64,000 bases of DNA from Amorphoplanes digitatis (GCF_014205335.1 NZ_JACHNH010000001.1:3528501-3592500); one strand, 5' to 3'. Positions 8,231-18,298 are shown, counted from the first letter of the stretch. Notes: generated by a model not told the origin, from the letters alone. Translations and numbers: made by a program.

Positions 8231-9628
8231 TCAGAGGTTGATCATGTGGCCGGTCAGGCCGTGGAACGCCTCCTGGAGGGCCTCGCTCAGCGTGGGGTGG
8301 GTGTGCACGTTGCGGGCCAGTTCGTTGGCCGTCAGGTCCCACTTCTGCGCCAGCGTCAGCTCGGGCAGCAGCTCGGAGACGTCCGGGCCGATCAGGTGGC
8401 CGCCGAGCAGCTCGTTGTACTTGGCGTCCGCGACCAGCTTCACGAAGCCCGTCGGCTCGGCGAGGCCGTGTGCCTTGCCGTTCGCGGTGAACGGGAACGT
8501 CGAGACCTTCACGTCGTAGCCCTCGTCGCGGGCCTGCTGCTCGGTGAGGCCGAAGCTGGCGACCTGCGGCTGGCAGAACGTCGCCCGCGGCATCATCCGG
8601 TAGTCGCCGAGCGTCATCGTCTCGGCGCCGCCGATCGTCTCCGATGCCACCACGCCCTGTGCCTCCGCGACGTGTGCGAGCTGGAGCTTGGAGGTCACGT
8701 CGCCGATCGCGTACAGGTGGGGGATGTTCGTCCGCATGTGATCGTCGATCTCGATCGCGCCGCGGTCGGTCAGCTTGACGCCGGTGTTCTCCAGGCCGAA
8801 GCCCTCGACGCGGGGGGCGAAGCCGACCGACATCAGGACCCGGGCCGCCTCGATCGTCTCGGTCTTGCCGTTCCTGGTGTAGGACACCACGACCGACGAG
8901 CCCTTGTCGGTCACCGTCTCCACCTTGGCCGACGTGACGATCGGGATGCCGAGCTTGCGGTACTGCTTGGTGATCTCCTTCGACACGTCGGCGTCCTCGT
9001 TGGGCAGGGCCCGGTCGAGGTACTCGACGATGGTGACGTCGACGCCGTAGTTCTTCAGGACGTAGCCGAACTCCATGCCGATCGCGCCGGCGCCGACGAT
9101 GACGATCGACTCCGGCAGGTCGCGGTCCAGGATCTGGGTCTCGTAGGTGACCACGTTGTCGCTGAGCTCGACGCCGGGCAGCAGCCGGACGGTCGAGCCG
9201 GTGGCGATGATCGCGTTGTCGAACGTGAGGGTCTGCGAGCCGCCGGTGCTGAGCGCGACGTCGAGGGTGTTCGCGTCGCGGAACGTGCCCAGCCCGTCGT
9301 ACTCGGCGATCTTGTTCTTCTTCATCAGGTAGTGCACGCCCTTGACGCGGCCGTCGGCTACCGTGCGGCTGCGGTCGAAGGCCGCGCCGAAGTCGAAGCT
9401 CACCTCGCCGGTGATGCCGAACGTCTTCGCCTGGGTGTGGAAGATGTGCGCCAGCTCGGCGTTGCGCAGCAGCGCCTTGGACGGGATACACCCGACATTG
9501 AGGCACACACCACCCCAGTACTTCTCCTCGACCACGGCCGTGCGCAGGCCGAGCTGGGCCGCGCGGATCGCCGCGACGTAGCCGCCCGGTCCCGCGCCGA
9601 GGACGATCAGGTCGTAGTGCTCGCTCAT
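8231..9628 (-). CDS. lpdA: dihydrolipoyl dehydrogenase (E3)
   Basis: 465 residues from ATG 9628; GAAGAG lies upstream. It is the FAD/NAD disulfide reductase that reoxidises dihydrolipoamide in the 2-oxoacid dehydrogenase complexes. Visible motifs are the FAD site [19 protein letters not shown], the redox disulfide [16 protein letters not shown], the NAD site [12 protein letters not shown], the second FAD segment LYAIGDV, and the C-terminal His-x4-Glu ([10 protein letters not shown]). Length is normal. No E1 or E2 gene is present in the window, so it is a stand-alone lpd. It lies downstream of the GH51-GH43 pair on the same strand, probably with its own promoter. Confidence 0.95.
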   Translation of the reverse strand: MSEHYDLIVLGAGPGGYVAAIRAAQLGLRTAVVEEKYWGGVCLNVGCIPSKALLRNAELAHIFHTQAKTFGITGEVSFDFGAAFDRSRTVADGRVKGVHYLMKKNKIAEYDGLGTFRDANTLDVALSTGGSQTLTFDNAIIATGSTVRLLPGVELSDNVVTYETQILDRDLPESIVIVGAGAIGMEFGYVLKNYGVDVTIVEYLDRALPNEDADVSKEITKQYRKLGIPIVTSAKVETVTDKGSSVVVSYTRNGKTETIEAARVLMSVGFAPRVEGFGLENTGVKLTDRGAIEIDDHMRTNIPHLYAIGDVTSKLQLAHVAEAQGVVASETIGGAETMTLGDYRMMPRATFCQPQVASFGLTEQQARDEGYDVKVSTFPFTANGKAHGLAEPTGFVKLVADAKYNELLGGHLIGPDVSELLPELTLAQKWDLTANELARNVHTHPTLSEALQEAFHGLTGHMINL

Positions 9629-9688
9629 GGTGAGGCTCTTCCGCGTCGACGTCAGATCGGTACGCAAGAAGTATCCCGCAGCGTGGGC

Positions 9689-11092
9689 TCAGCCGAGCAG
9701 GAAGACCGACGCGTCGCCCGTCACCACCCTGCCTCGGTCGTGCCGAAGGTAGCGGGTGGCGTCGCCGGCGAGCTGGATGCGGACGCCCCGGCCCGCCGGC
9801 AGCCTGCGGAAATCCGTCGGCGTGCCGGTCTCGAGGCGTACCGCGCCGTCGACGACCCGGACGTGCCGATCGGGGAGATCGACCGACTGGATCACCTCCG
9901 TGCCGCCCGCGGACGGCACGAAACGGAACTGGGTGTCGGCGAGCGCGTGGCCCGGCGGGCCGACGACCAGGGAGGAGTCGTCGTGCCGTACGAACCACGC
10001 GCCGCGCTCGGCGGGGGAGAGGCGCACGATCGGCCCGCCCGCACCGACCGGCACGCCGAACAGCGGCGTGCCGTCCGGGTGCCAGTAGAGCCGCTGCACC
10101 CGGGTGTGCCGGTTGGGGTCGTAGAGCGGGTCGCCGACGATGTCGCGGTAGTCGCGGGCGTGGTAGACCAGCACGTCCGTGACGCCGTCCTCGGCGACGG
10201 TGAAGCTGTTGTGCCCCGGGCCGTACCGGCCGGTCGCGGTGTTCGTGGTGAGGACCGGGTCCGGGGTCTTGGTCCAGGACGCGTGCGACAGCAGGTCGGC
10301 GCGGGCGTCGGCGGTCAGCAGGCCGACGCAGTAGCGCGCGTCGGTGGCGCTGGCGGAGAAGGTCACGAAGACCCGCCCGTTGCGTACCAGCACGGCCGGG
10401 CCCTCGTTGACCCGGTAACCCTGTATCTCCCAGCTCCGGGTGGGGGTGGCGATCCGGGTCGGCTTGCTCCTCAGCGCCAGGGGCGAGCTCATCTCGGCGA
10501 TGTAGAGGCTGGTGTTCACCGCGATCTCCGGCTCGCTCTGCGCCCACACCAGGTAGCGGCGGCCGCGGTGGGCGAACGTGGTGGCGTCCAGCGTGAAGCC
10601 GTCCCATTCGGTCGCGAGCTGGCCGCGCAGGGTCCAGCCGGCCGGGTCGGTGGGGTCGTCCAGCGGGGACTCCAGCACGTACGTCCGGATCCGGAAGACG
10701 TTGCCGGCGTCGCCGGCGGCGAAGTAGATGTACCAGCGCCCGCCGATGCGGTGCAGCTCCGGCGCCCAGATGTGCCCGCCCATCGGGCCCGTCGCCGGGC
10801 GGCGCCAGACCACCGACTCGGTCGCCGTGGCGAGCCCGGCGATGGTGGTCGCCCCGCGTACGACGACGCGGTCGTACTCCGGCACCGAGGCGGTGAAGTA
10901 GTAGCGCCCGCCGGTGCGCGGGGTGATGAACGGATCGGCGCGCTGCTCGATCAGCGGGTCGGCCGTCGGCACCCCGTAGATCTCCGCGTCGGTGCGGGCG
11001 CCGTGGTCCAGGGCCGGGGCGGTGAGTGCACCGACGCCGGCGACGCCGAGCCCGCCGCGCAGCAGGGTACGGCGGCTGATGTCGTTGGTCAT
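9689..11092 (-). CDS. secreted GH43-type glycosidase with C-terminal AbfB-like domain
   Basis: 467 residues. The N terminus has a Tat signal (ISRRTLLRGGLGVAGV). A five-bladed GH43 propeller follows: the general base Asp in EQRADPFITP, the GGHIWAPELH segment, DATTF with the pKa-modulating Asp, and the acid Glu in VNEGPAVL. The last 120 residues look like an AbfB/CBM42 arabinose-binding domain (GAWFVRHDD, FRFVPSAGG, YLRHDRGRV). It should release arabinose or xylose from hemicellulose outside the cell. Its ATG overlaps the GH51 stop by 4 bases, so the two are coupled. Confidence 0.88.
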   Translation of the reverse strand: MTNDISRRTLLRGGLGVAGVGALTAPALDHGARTDAEIYGVPTADPLIEQRADPFITPRTGGRYYFTASVPEYDRVVVRGATTIAGLATATESVVWRRPATGPMGGHIWAPELHRIGGRWYIYFAAGDAGNVFRIRTYVLESPLDDPTDPAGWTLRGQLATEWDGFTLDATTFAHRGRRYLVWAQSEPEIAVNTSLYIAEMSSPLALRSKPTRIATPTRSWEIQGYRVNEGPAVLVRNGRVFVTFSASATDARYCVGLLTADARADLLSHASWTKTPDPVLTTNTATGRYGPGHNSFTVAEDGVTDVLVYHARDYRDIVGDPLYDPNRHTRVQRLYWHPDGTPLFGVPVGAGGPIVRLSPAERGAWFVRHDDSSLVVGPPGHALADTQFRFVPSAGGTEVIQSVDLPDRHVRVVDGAVRLETGTPTDFRRLPAGRGVRIQLAGDATRYLRHDRGRVVTGDASVFLLG

Positions 11093-13629
11093 GACGGTGT
11101 ACCCCTCAGGCGCAGGAACGTGACGGAGTTCGGGGCGAACGTCCGGGTGAAGGTGGACGCGATGCCGCCGACGGTCGTGGTGACCGGCTGGATCGGCTCG
11201 GCGGAGCGGGTGTTCTGCTCCTGCGGGTCGCCGGCGATGACGGTCATCCGGGCCCGGCTCGCCACCTTGCGGCCGCCCAGGTCGATCGTGGTCACGGCCG
11301 GGACGTCCTGCGCGTTGACGACCTTGACGATCAGCTCGCCGGTGGCGTCGTCGTGCGTGATCACCTGCGCGAACGGCTCGGTCACCTGGTTGTCGGTGAA
11401 GCTGCCCCACTCGGCGCCGTCGAGGAACAGCCGCACCGTGGTGCCGCGTACCTCGATCCGGATGTCGTAGGTGACCCCGGCCGCGATGCTGTTCGGCTTG
11501 GCGAGCACGATCTCCTTGCTGCCGCCCGCGCCCTTCTGGATCGCGCCCTGCGTGTTGTTCCAGCCGCCGAGGTTCCACCAGTAGAGCTCGCCGGACTCCT
11601 GCACGCCGAACGCGACGAGGAAGCCCTCGGCGCCGGTCTGCTTGGTGGCCTTCAGCGTCAGGTCGTAGTCGGTAGCGGTGATGTTCCCGGCCTTGACCAG
11701 GGTGTCCAGCGCGGCGGTGTCGCTCTGGCGGTAGCCGCCGTCGACCACGGACCAGGCGCCGCGCGGCTCGACCGGCGTCCACTGCCCGGCGCCGCCGGAG
11801 AAGTCGTCGGAGAACAGGACCTGGCCGCCGGGCGTGGTCACCGCGATGTCGTCGTAGGTCGCCGCGGTGGCCCAGGTGGAGAGCCCGATCGCGCCGGTGA
11901 TCGGCTTCGGCTCGATGACCTTGCCGGTGGCCCGGCTCGGCACCACCCGGTCGCCGACGTTGTTCATGAAGAGCTTCTGCATCTGGTAGCTGGTCGTGCC
12001 CCACGACTCGTCGTTGTCGAACCAGATCATGTCCGGCCGCCACTGCACGTTGTCGATGTTGGCCAGCAGCGGCGCGTACGAGGCCATCCGCACCACGTCG
12101 GCGTTGCGCTCCAGCCCGGTCATGTACGACGCCTCGGACAGCGAGTTGAACAGCTTGGTGTCCAGCGAGGCGTACTCGCCGAGGAAGACCTTCGGCCCGG
12201 CGCGGTCGTAGCCGTCGTAGCGCCGGTTGTTGCCGAGGAACCACGCCGGGCTGTTGTAGTAGTGCTCGTCGACCATGGCCACCCCGGCGGCCCGGTTCTT
12301 GGCCCACAGGTTGTCGAAGGTCGCGCCCTGGTCGTCGGGCCCGGAGTTGCCCACGACCGTGATGCCGGGATATCTCGCGGCGATGGCGTCGCGGAACTTC
12401 AGGAAGTTGGCGAAGTAGGCGTCGGGCAGGTTCTCCTCGTTGCCGACCGCCACGTGGGTCAGCCCGAACGGCGCCGGGTGACCCATCCGGGCGCGCAGGG
12501 CGCCCCACTGCGAGCTCGCCGGCCCGTTGGCGAACTCGATCAGGTCCAGGGTGTCCTGGATGTGGCGCTGCAACAGCGCCGGGTCGTCGGTCGCCCGGTT
12601 CTGCCCGCAGCCGGTGACCAGCGCGGGAACCACCGGCAGCGGCATGGCGCCGATGTCCTCGGAGAACTGGAAGTACTCGTAGTAGCCCAGGCCGTACGAC
12701 TGGTGGTATCCCCAGAAGTTGGCGTTGGCGGCGCGGGTCTCGACCGGCCCGACGGTGTCCTTCCACTGGTAGGAGCGGGCCCGGGGGAAGTTCGAGGCCG
12801 CGTCGTAGCCGTAGTGGCTGCCGGTGTTGACCAGGCAGCCGCCGGGGAAGCGCACGAAGCCGGGCCGCAGCGCCGCGATCTTCTCGGCGAGATCCCGGCG
12901 CAGCCCGTGGTTCTTGTAGGTGTCGCGGGGCATCAGGGAGACCATGTCGAGGCGCAGGGTCCCGGTCCCGCCGGCCAGGACCGCGAGGCGGCCCGCGTCG
13001 GTGGTCCGGCTCGCCCGCACCGGTACGGCGTAACGGGTCCAGCCGTCGCCCCGCACGGTCAGTTCGGCGGGCGCGGCCAGTGGTTCGCCCGCGGCGTCGC
13101 GCAGGACGACGGTCACCGGCGTGCCGGCGGGGGAGTCGCTGCGTGCCCAGAGCGAGAAGTCGTAGGTGGCGCCGCGCCGCACCGCGAACCCGGTGTTCCA
13201 GCCGGAGTTGGTCACGCCGTAGCGCCCGCCGTCCGGGCTGGTCAGGGCGAGCTTGAGGTAGGTGCGGTTGCGCTCGTTGAGGCGGTCGGCGTCGTTGACC
13301 GTCGACGCGCTGCCGGTGCCGCCGGACTCGCCGCCGGGCGTCCAGGCGGTCAGCCCGCGGTAGGACGTGTTGTCCGCCGGGAGGAACTCGAACGAGCGGT
13401 TGCGGACCAGCTCGGCGTAGAGGCCGCCGTCGGCCGCGAAGTTGATGTCCTCGAAGAACACCCCGTACATGGAGCCGGCGATCGCGGGGCCGGTGGCCGC
13501 CGGGTCGACCGTGATCGTGTAGTCGGGCGCGGCGGCCGGCGCCTCGGCCAGGACCGGTGCGGCCCCGCCGGTCGCGGCGACCAGCACCACGGCGGCGACG
13601 AGTCCGAGGAGTGCGCGTGACGGGGACAT
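11089..13629 (-). CDS. secreted alpha-L-arabinofuranosidase, GH51
   Basis: 846 residues from ATG 13629 behind GGAGGA. A signal peptide of about 30 residues precedes an N-terminal beta domain with a CBM4/9-like insert (about 100-230). The GH51 barrel follows, with GFVRFPGGC, the acid/base Glu in VAVGNEE (about residue 396) and the nucleophile Glu in VFLGEYAS (about 484). A concanavalin-like laminin-type insert (FSDDFSGGAGQW, about 600-750) sits before the C-terminal beta domain. Length fits large actinobacterial GH51 enzymes. With the coupled GH43 it makes an arabinan/arabinoxylan-trimming pair. A LacI-type operator lies just upstream. Confidence 0.93.
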   Translation of the reverse strand: MSPSRALLGLVAAVVLVAATGGAAPVLAEAPAAAPDYTITVDPAATGPAIAGSMYGVFFEDINFAADGGLYAELVRNRSFEFLPADNTSYRGLTAWTPGGESGGTGSASTVNDADRLNERNRTYLKLALTSPDGGRYGVTNSGWNTGFAVRRGATYDFSLWARSDSPAGTPVTVVLRDAAGEPLAAPAELTVRGDGWTRYAVPVRASRTTDAGRLAVLAGGTGTLRLDMVSLMPRDTYKNHGLRRDLAEKIAALRPGFVRFPGGCLVNTGSHYGYDAASNFPRARSYQWKDTVGPVETRAANANFWGYHQSYGLGYYEYFQFSEDIGAMPLPVVPALVTGCGQNRATDDPALLQRHIQDTLDLIEFANGPASSQWGALRARMGHPAPFGLTHVAVGNEENLPDAYFANFLKFRDAIAARYPGITVVGNSGPDDQGATFDNLWAKNRAAGVAMVDEHYYNSPAWFLGNNRRYDGYDRAGPKVFLGEYASLDTKLFNSLSEASYMTGLERNADVVRMASYAPLLANIDNVQWRPDMIWFDNDESWGTTSYQMQKLFMNNVGDRVVPSRATGKVIEPKPITGAIGLSTWATAATYDDIAVTTPGGQVLFSDDFSGGAGQWTPVEPRGAWSVVDGGYRQSDTAALDTLVKAGNITATDYDLTLKATKQTGAEGFLVAFGVQESGELYWWNLGGWNNTQGAIQKGAGGSKEIVLAKPNSIAAGVTYDIRIEVRGTTVRLFLDGAEWGSFTDNQVTEPFAQVITHDDATGELIVKVVNAQDVPAVTTIDLGGRKVASRARMTVIAGDPQEQNTRSAEPIQPVTTTVGGIASTFTRTFAPNSVTFLRLRGTPS

Positions 13630-13643
13630 CCATGTCCTCCAGA

Positions 13644-13657
13644 TGTGAACGTTAACA
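13644..13657. promoter_or_regulatory. LacI-family-type operator upstream of GH51-GH43
   Basis: TGTGAACGTTAACA is a 14-base near-palindrome centred on CG, with 12 of 14 positions symmetric, ending 14 bases before the GH51 start codon. LacI-family regulators of sugar genes in actinomycetes bind sites of this build. Binding would block ribosome entry or early transcription. No LacI gene is adjacent; the nearest is at 33336-34349. Confidence 0.55.
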
Positions 13658-13704
13658 ACGCGCGTCGATTATCATCGATGTGTCACGCGCCGTCAATGCT
13701 CCGG

Positions 13705-14481
13705 TTACCCGGCCGGCCAGGCGCCCCGGGCCGCGTACACGTCGCGGAGTACCGCGGTCCGGTCGGTCATGATGCCGTCCACGCCGAGGTCGAGCAGCCG
13801 GTGCATCTCGGCCGGGTCGTCGACCGTCCACACGTGCACCTGCAGGCCCAGCCGGTGTGCCCGGCCCACGAACCTGCGGTCGACGACGGTCACCGGTCCG
13901 AACCGCGCCGGTACCTGCGCCGCGGCCGCCGACGCCGGAAGCCGCAGCCGGGTGCCGGCCACCGAGGAGACCCGCAGGCGCAGCACCTCGCGCTGGCCGA
14001 GGGACGTCGCGATCCCGGGCCCCGCCAGGGCGCGGACCCGGGCCAGCCGGGCGTCACTGAACGAGGCGAGCAGGACCCGGTCCCCGGCGCCGGCCCGGCG
14101 GACCGCCTCCACCGTCGGCCCGGCGGCGTCGTCGGCCTTGACGTCGATGTTGAAGCGGACCTGTGGCCACGCGGCGAGGACGTCGTCCAGGCGGGGCACC
14201 GCTCCGGCCCCGCCGACCCGCAGCGTGGCCAGGTCGGCCCAGCGCAGGTCGGCCACCCGGCCCGCGGTACCGGTCAGGCGCCGCAGCGACGGGTCGTGGA
14301 ACACCACGGGTACGCCGTCCGCGGTCGCGTGCACGTCCGTCTCCACGTACCGGTAGCCCAGCGCGACCGCCCGGCCGAACGCCTCGGCGGTGTTCTCGTC
14401 GCCCTCGGCGGCGCCGCCGCGGTGCGCGAACGCCAGCGGGACGGGCGAGTCGAGATAGCGGAAGCGGACGCCTACAGACAC
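13705..14481 (-). CDS. glycerophosphodiester phosphodiesterase
   Basis: 258 residues, GTG start at 14481 overlapping the end of the acyl-CoA dehydrogenase gene by 10 bases. The GDPD barrel shows AHRGG with E-N-T a few residues later, ETDVHATADGVPVVFHDP with the catalytic pair of His and metal ligands, NIDVK, and the C-terminal VHVWTVDDPAEM and GVDGIMTD. It hydrolyses glycerophosphodiesters to glycerol 3-phosphate and an alcohol. There is no signal peptide, so it is cytosolic and probably acts in phospholipid turnover, matching its coupling to a fatty-acid oxidation gene. Confidence 0.92.
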   Translation of the reverse strand: MSVGVRFRYLDSPVPLAFAHRGGAAEGDENTAEAFGRAVALGYRYVETDVHATADGVPVVFHDPSLRRLTGTAGRVADLRWADLATLRVGGAGAVPRLDDVLAAWPQVRFNIDVKADDAAGPTVEAVRRAGAGDRVLLASFSDARLARVRALAGPGIATSLGQREVLRLRVSSVAGTRLRLPASAAAAQVPARFGPVTVVDRRFVGRAHRLGLQVHVWTVDDPAEMHRLLDLGVDGIMTDRTAVLRDVYAARGAWPAG

Positions 14482-16253
14482 GCGTCGTCCAGGTCGGCGA
14501 GCAGGGTGTCACGGCTCTCCAGCAGGTCGAACCAGGTCGTGGTCCGCGGCAGCTCGTGGGCGAAGAAGTAGCGGGCCGCGAGGCGCTTGCCGTCGTAGAA
14601 GGCGCCCTCGCGGCCGGCCGCCGCCGTCGCCTGCTCCAGCCACATCCACGCGACGACCAGGTGGCCGGCCGCGTTCAGGTACGCGGTCGAGTTGGCCAGC
14701 GCGGTCGTCGGGTCCGCGTCCGACCACAGCTTTCCGGTGACCTCGACCAGGCGCGCGCAGCCGGCCTCGAGCCGCTCCGCCATCCACCCGAGCTCGGCCG
14801 GCGCGCGTACCGCGGCCTCGCGGATCTTGCCGACCAGCAGGCTCAGGCCCGCGCCGTCGCGCATCGTCACCTTGCGGCCGAGCAGGTCGAGGCCCTGGAT
14901 GCCGTCGGTGCCCTCGTGGATCGGGTTGAGCCGGTTGTCGCGGTAGAACTGCTCGACCGGGTACTCGCGGGTGTATCCGTAGCCGCCGTGCACCTGGATG
15001 GCGTGGTCGTTGGCCTTCAGGCACCACCGCGACGGCCAGGCCTTCACGATCGGCGTCAGCATGTCCAGCAGCAGCGCGGCCTCGGCGGCCTCGGCGGTGT
15101 CGCCGGTGTGCTGCTCGTCGACGAGCCTGGCGGCGTACAGGATGAGGGCCAGGCCGCCCTCGACGTAGGTCTTGGACGCCAGGAGCATCCGGCGTACGTC
15201 CGGGTGCCGGATGATCGGCACGGGCGGCGCGGCCGGGTCCTTGCCGGCCACCGGCCGGCCCTGCACCCGCTCCCGGGCGTAGGCGAGCGCGTGCAGGTAG
15301 CCGGTGTAGCCGAGGGCGACCGCGCCGGCGCCGACGCCGATTCGTGCCGCGTTCATCATCTGGAACATGTAGGCCAGGCCCCGGCCCTCCTCGCCGACCA
15401 GGAAGCCCTCGCTGTCGGTGAAGGAGAGTGCGGCGTTCGTGGTGCCGCGGAAGCCCATCTTGTGGTTCAGCCCGACCAGGTCCACGCCGTTGCGCCGCCC
15501 GGGCACGCCGTCGGGGCCGACCACGTGCTTGGGCACGATGAACAGCGACAGGCCCTTGACGCCGGGCGGCGCGCCGGCGGCGCGGGCCAGCACCAGGTGC
15601 ACGATCGTCTCGCTCAGCTCGTGGTCGCCGCCGGAGATCCACATCTTGCTGCCGGTGATCCGGTAGGTGCCGTCGCCCGCGGGCACCGCGCGGGTGGTGA
15701 CGTCGCTCAGCGAGGAGCCGGCCTGCGGCTCGGACAGGCACATGGTGCCGGTGAACCGGCCCTCGACCATCGGAGCGACGAACCGCGCCACGTGCTCCGG
15801 CGCCGCGTAGGTCCGCAACAGGTTCGCGTTGCCCATGGTCAGCATCGGGTACGCGGAGGTGGCGATGTTCGCGGCCTGGAACCAGGCGAAGCAGGCCCGG
15901 TGCACGACGTGCGGGAGCTGGAGCCCGCCGTCCTCGGCGTCCAGCCCGCCGGCCAGCAGACCGGACTCGTTGAACGCGGTCAGCGCCGCCTTGACCTCGG
16001 GGATCACGTGCGCCTTCCCGTCGGCGAAGCGCGGCTCTTCGGTGTCGCCGCGCTTGTTGTGCGTGGCGAACTCGCGCTCGGCGATCTGCGCGGAGACCTG
16101 GAGGAACGCGTCGAACGTCTCCCGGGAGTGCTCGGCGAAGCGTGGCCGCGCGGTCAGCGACTCGACGTCGAGCCATTCGTAGAGCAGGAACTCGAGATCA
16201 CGCTGCGAGAGGATGTTGGACACCGTGGTAACCGCCGTTTCGCGTTCGGGCAC
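14472..16253 (-). CDS. acyl-CoA dehydrogenase, long form with extra C-terminal domain
   Basis: 593 residues from GTG 16253 behind GAGGCG. The flavin enzyme shows the MCLSEPQAGSSLSDV and KMWISGGDHEL FAD segments, the QVHGGYGYTREYPVEQFYRD helix and the catalytic Glu in NPIHEGTDGIQ. The extra ~110-residue C-terminal helical domain and N-terminal extension place it with the PF12806-containing group that includes 3-methylmercaptopropionyl-CoA dehydrogenase-like proteins. The true substrate (fatty acyl-CoA or another thioester) is not decided by sequence. It heads a coupled pair with the phosphodiesterase and is divergent from the S41 peptidase gene. Confidence 0.9.
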   Translation of the reverse strand: MPERETAVTTVSNILSQRDLEFLLYEWLDVESLTARPRFAEHSRETFDAFLQVSAQIAEREFATHNKRGDTEEPRFADGKAHVIPEVKAALTAFNESGLLAGGLDAEDGGLQLPHVVHRACFAWFQAANIATSAYPMLTMGNANLLRTYAAPEHVARFVAPMVEGRFTGTMCLSEPQAGSSLSDVTTRAVPAGDGTYRITGSKMWISGGDHELSETIVHLVLARAAGAPPGVKGLSLFIVPKHVVGPDGVPGRRNGVDLVGLNHKMGFRGTTNAALSFTDSEGFLVGEEGRGLAYMFQMMNAARIGVGAGAVALGYTGYLHALAYARERVQGRPVAGKDPAAPPVPIIRHPDVRRMLLASKTYVEGGLALILYAARLVDEQHTGDTAEAAEAALLLDMLTPIVKAWPSRWCLKANDHAIQVHGGYGYTREYPVEQFYRDNRLNPIHEGTDGIQGLDLLGRKVTMRDGAGLSLLVGKIREAAVRAPAELGWMAERLEAGCARLVEVTGKLWSDADPTTALANSTAYLNAAGHLVVAWMWLEQATAAAGREGAFYDGKRLAARYFFAHELPRTTTWFDLLESRDTLLADLDDACL

Positions 16254-16359
16254 GTCGCCTCACACTAACGGCGCTTTCTCCAGTCATAGGCCCGACAGGT
16301 GTCTCGTGCGGCACAGCACCGGCTCGTACCGTCACGCACAGTCGCTACGGAGGTGCACT

Positions 16360-18294
16360 ATGTCGATCATGGCCGAAGTCAAGTTGGAGGCCGACCACGG
16401 CCTGGGTGCGGTGCGGACGATGCCGCAGTTCCGCCAGGCAGCCGAGCAGTCGGCGCTGACCGCCGCCGACCGCCAGCTCCTACTCGACCAGGCCGCCCTG
16501 CTCATCGACACCGTGTACGTGCACCTGCTGCACAAGCGCGCCATGTACGCGATCGAGCCCTCCCAGCGGCTCCGGCTGCTGCGTCACCGGCTGGCCCGGC
16601 TGACCGACGCGCAGTTCCACGCCGAGCTGCTGCGGATCTTCATCGAGCTGCGCGACCTGCACACCAACTACGTGCTGCCGCGGCCGTACCAGGGCCCGTT
16701 CGCCTTCCTCGGCGTGCTGCTCGAACAGTTCTGGCGCGACGGCAAGCCGGGATTCCTGGTGTCCAAGACGTTCCCACACCTCACCGGCGACCCGCAGCTG
16801 GTGGACGGCGCCGAGATCACGCACTGGAACGGCGCGCCGATCGCGCTCGCGGTGGCCCGCAACGCCGACCGCGAGGCCGGCAGCAACGCCGACGCCCGGC
16901 TCGCCCGCGGGTGCGAGAGCATGTCGCTGCGCACGCTGGCGCTCTCCGCGGTGCCGGACGAGGACTGGGTCGACCTGCGCTACCTGGTCGACGGCACCGC
17001 GCACGAGACCCGGCTGCACTGGCGGGTCTTCGACACCAGCGCCGACCTCAACGGGCCGCTGCCCGACGCCGGCCCGTTCGCCGGCCTGACCGTGCCGTCG
17101 GCGCACCTGGTCGGGCTCGACCTGCGCACCGAGGTGGTCCGGCAGGCGAAGAAGCAGCTCTTCGTGCCGGCCGCCGTGGACGAGGAGCGCCGGGTCGCCG
17201 AGCAGGCCGGCGACGTGCCGGAGCCGACCGCCGAGCAGCTCGCCGCGGGCGAGATCCCGACGACCCGCCCGGACGAGCTGCGGGCCCGGGTCGTCACCAC
17301 GCCCGCCGGCACCTTCGGGCACCTGCGGATCTTCACGTTCCACATGCGGGACCAGGGCATCGAGGCGTTCCTGAACGAGGTGATCCGGCTGCTGGACGCC
17401 CTGCCGAAGAACGGCCTGATCCTGGACGTGCGCGGCAACGGCGGCGGCTACGTGGTGGCCGCGGAGTTCCTGCTCCAGTTCCTCACCCCGCGCCGGATCC
17501 AGCCCGAGCCGATGCAGCTGATCAGCACCGACGCGACCCGCCAGCTCTGCGCGAGCGTCGACGACCTCGCCGACTGGCGCGCCTCGGTCGACCAGGCCAT
17601 CGAGACCGGCGCGCAGTACTCCAGCGCGGTGCCGCTGTACCCGGCCGACGTGGTGAACAGCGTCGGGCAGGTCTACCACGGCCCGGTGGTGCTGATCACC
17701 GACGCGCTCTGCTACAGCGCGACGGACATCTTCTCCGCCGGCTTCCAGGACCACGAGATCGGCACGGTGCTCGGCATCGACGAGGCAACCGGCGCCGGCG
17801 GCGCGAACGTGTGGACCCAGCAGAACCTCGTGGACGGCTGGCGGAACGGCCCGTTCCGGCGGCTGCCCGCGAGCGCGCAGTTCCGGGTGGCGCTGCGGCG
17901 CTGCCTGCGCGTCGGCAGGCGCGCGGGCGAGCCGGTGGAGGACCTCGGGGTACGCCCGGACGAGCTGCACCGGATGACCCGCCGGGACCTGCTGGAGGGC
18001 AACGCCGACCTGCTGGCGAAGGCGGGCACGATCCTGGCCGCCGGCACGCCGCGGCGCCTCGACGCGGACGCGGGGCCGCGCACCCCGGCCGGCGTGGCGC
18101 TCTCGCTGACCACCGAGGCGCTGACCAGCGTCGACGTGTACGTGAACCAGCGGCCGGTGAAGTCGGTCCCGCTCACCGACGCCAAGCCGACGCTCCAGGT
18201 GCCGCTGCCCGCCGACGGCCCGGCGGTGATCCGGCTGGAGGGCTTCGACGGCGACACCCTGGTCGCGGCCCGCACGCTGGAGGTGAGCGCCTGA
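16360..18294 (+). CDS. S41-family peptidase, tricorn/IRBP-like
   Basis: 644 residues from ATG 16360 behind ACGGAGG. There is no signal peptide, so it is cytosolic. A helical N-terminal part is followed by the S41 core: GHLRIFTFHM, LILDVRGNGGG (about residue 355) and the nucleophile region ALCYSATDIFSAGF (about 450). Where C-terminal-processing peptidases have a catalytic Lys in a GKG-like turn, this protein has GIDEATGAGGAN, so the Ser-Lys dyad is not evident and a tricorn-type mechanism is more likely. A small C-terminal beta domain ends the protein. Substrate unknown. Confidence 0.82.
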   Translation: MSIMAEVKLEADHGLGAVRTMPQFRQAAEQSALTAADRQLLLDQAALLIDTVYVHLLHKRAMYAIEPSQRLRLLRHRLARLTDAQFHAELLRIFIELRDLHTNYVLPRPYQGPFAFLGVLLEQFWRDGKPGFLVSKTFPHLTGDPQLVDGAEITHWNGAPIALAVARNADREAGSNADARLARGCESMSLRTLALSAVPDEDWVDLRYLVDGTAHETRLHWRVFDTSADLNGPLPDAGPFAGLTVPSAHLVGLDLRTEVVRQAKKQLFVPAAVDEERRVAEQAGDVPEPTAEQLAAGEIPTTRPDELRARVVTTPAGTFGHLRIFTFHMRDQGIEAFLNEVIRLLDALPKNGLILDVRGNGGGYVVAAEFLLQFLTPRRIQPEPMQLISTDATRQLCASVDDLADWRASVDQAIETGAQYSSAVPLYPADVVNSVGQVYHGPVVLITDALCYSATDIFSAGFQDHEIGTVLGIDEATGAGGANVWTQQNLVDGWRNGPFRRLPASAQFRVALRRCLRVGRRAGEPVEDLGVRPDELHRMTRRDLLEGNADLLAKAGTILAAGTPRRLDADAGPRTPAGVALSLTTEALTSVDVYVNQRPVKSVPLTDAKPTLQVPLPADGPAVIRLEGFDGDTLVAARTLEVSA

Positions 18295-18298
18295 CCGC

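Noticed and set aside
8090..11470. Plus-strand frame of over 1,100 codons
   Set aside because: It is antisense to lpd and the GH43 gene, Arg/Gly/His-rich without any motif, a usual artefact of high-GC DNA.
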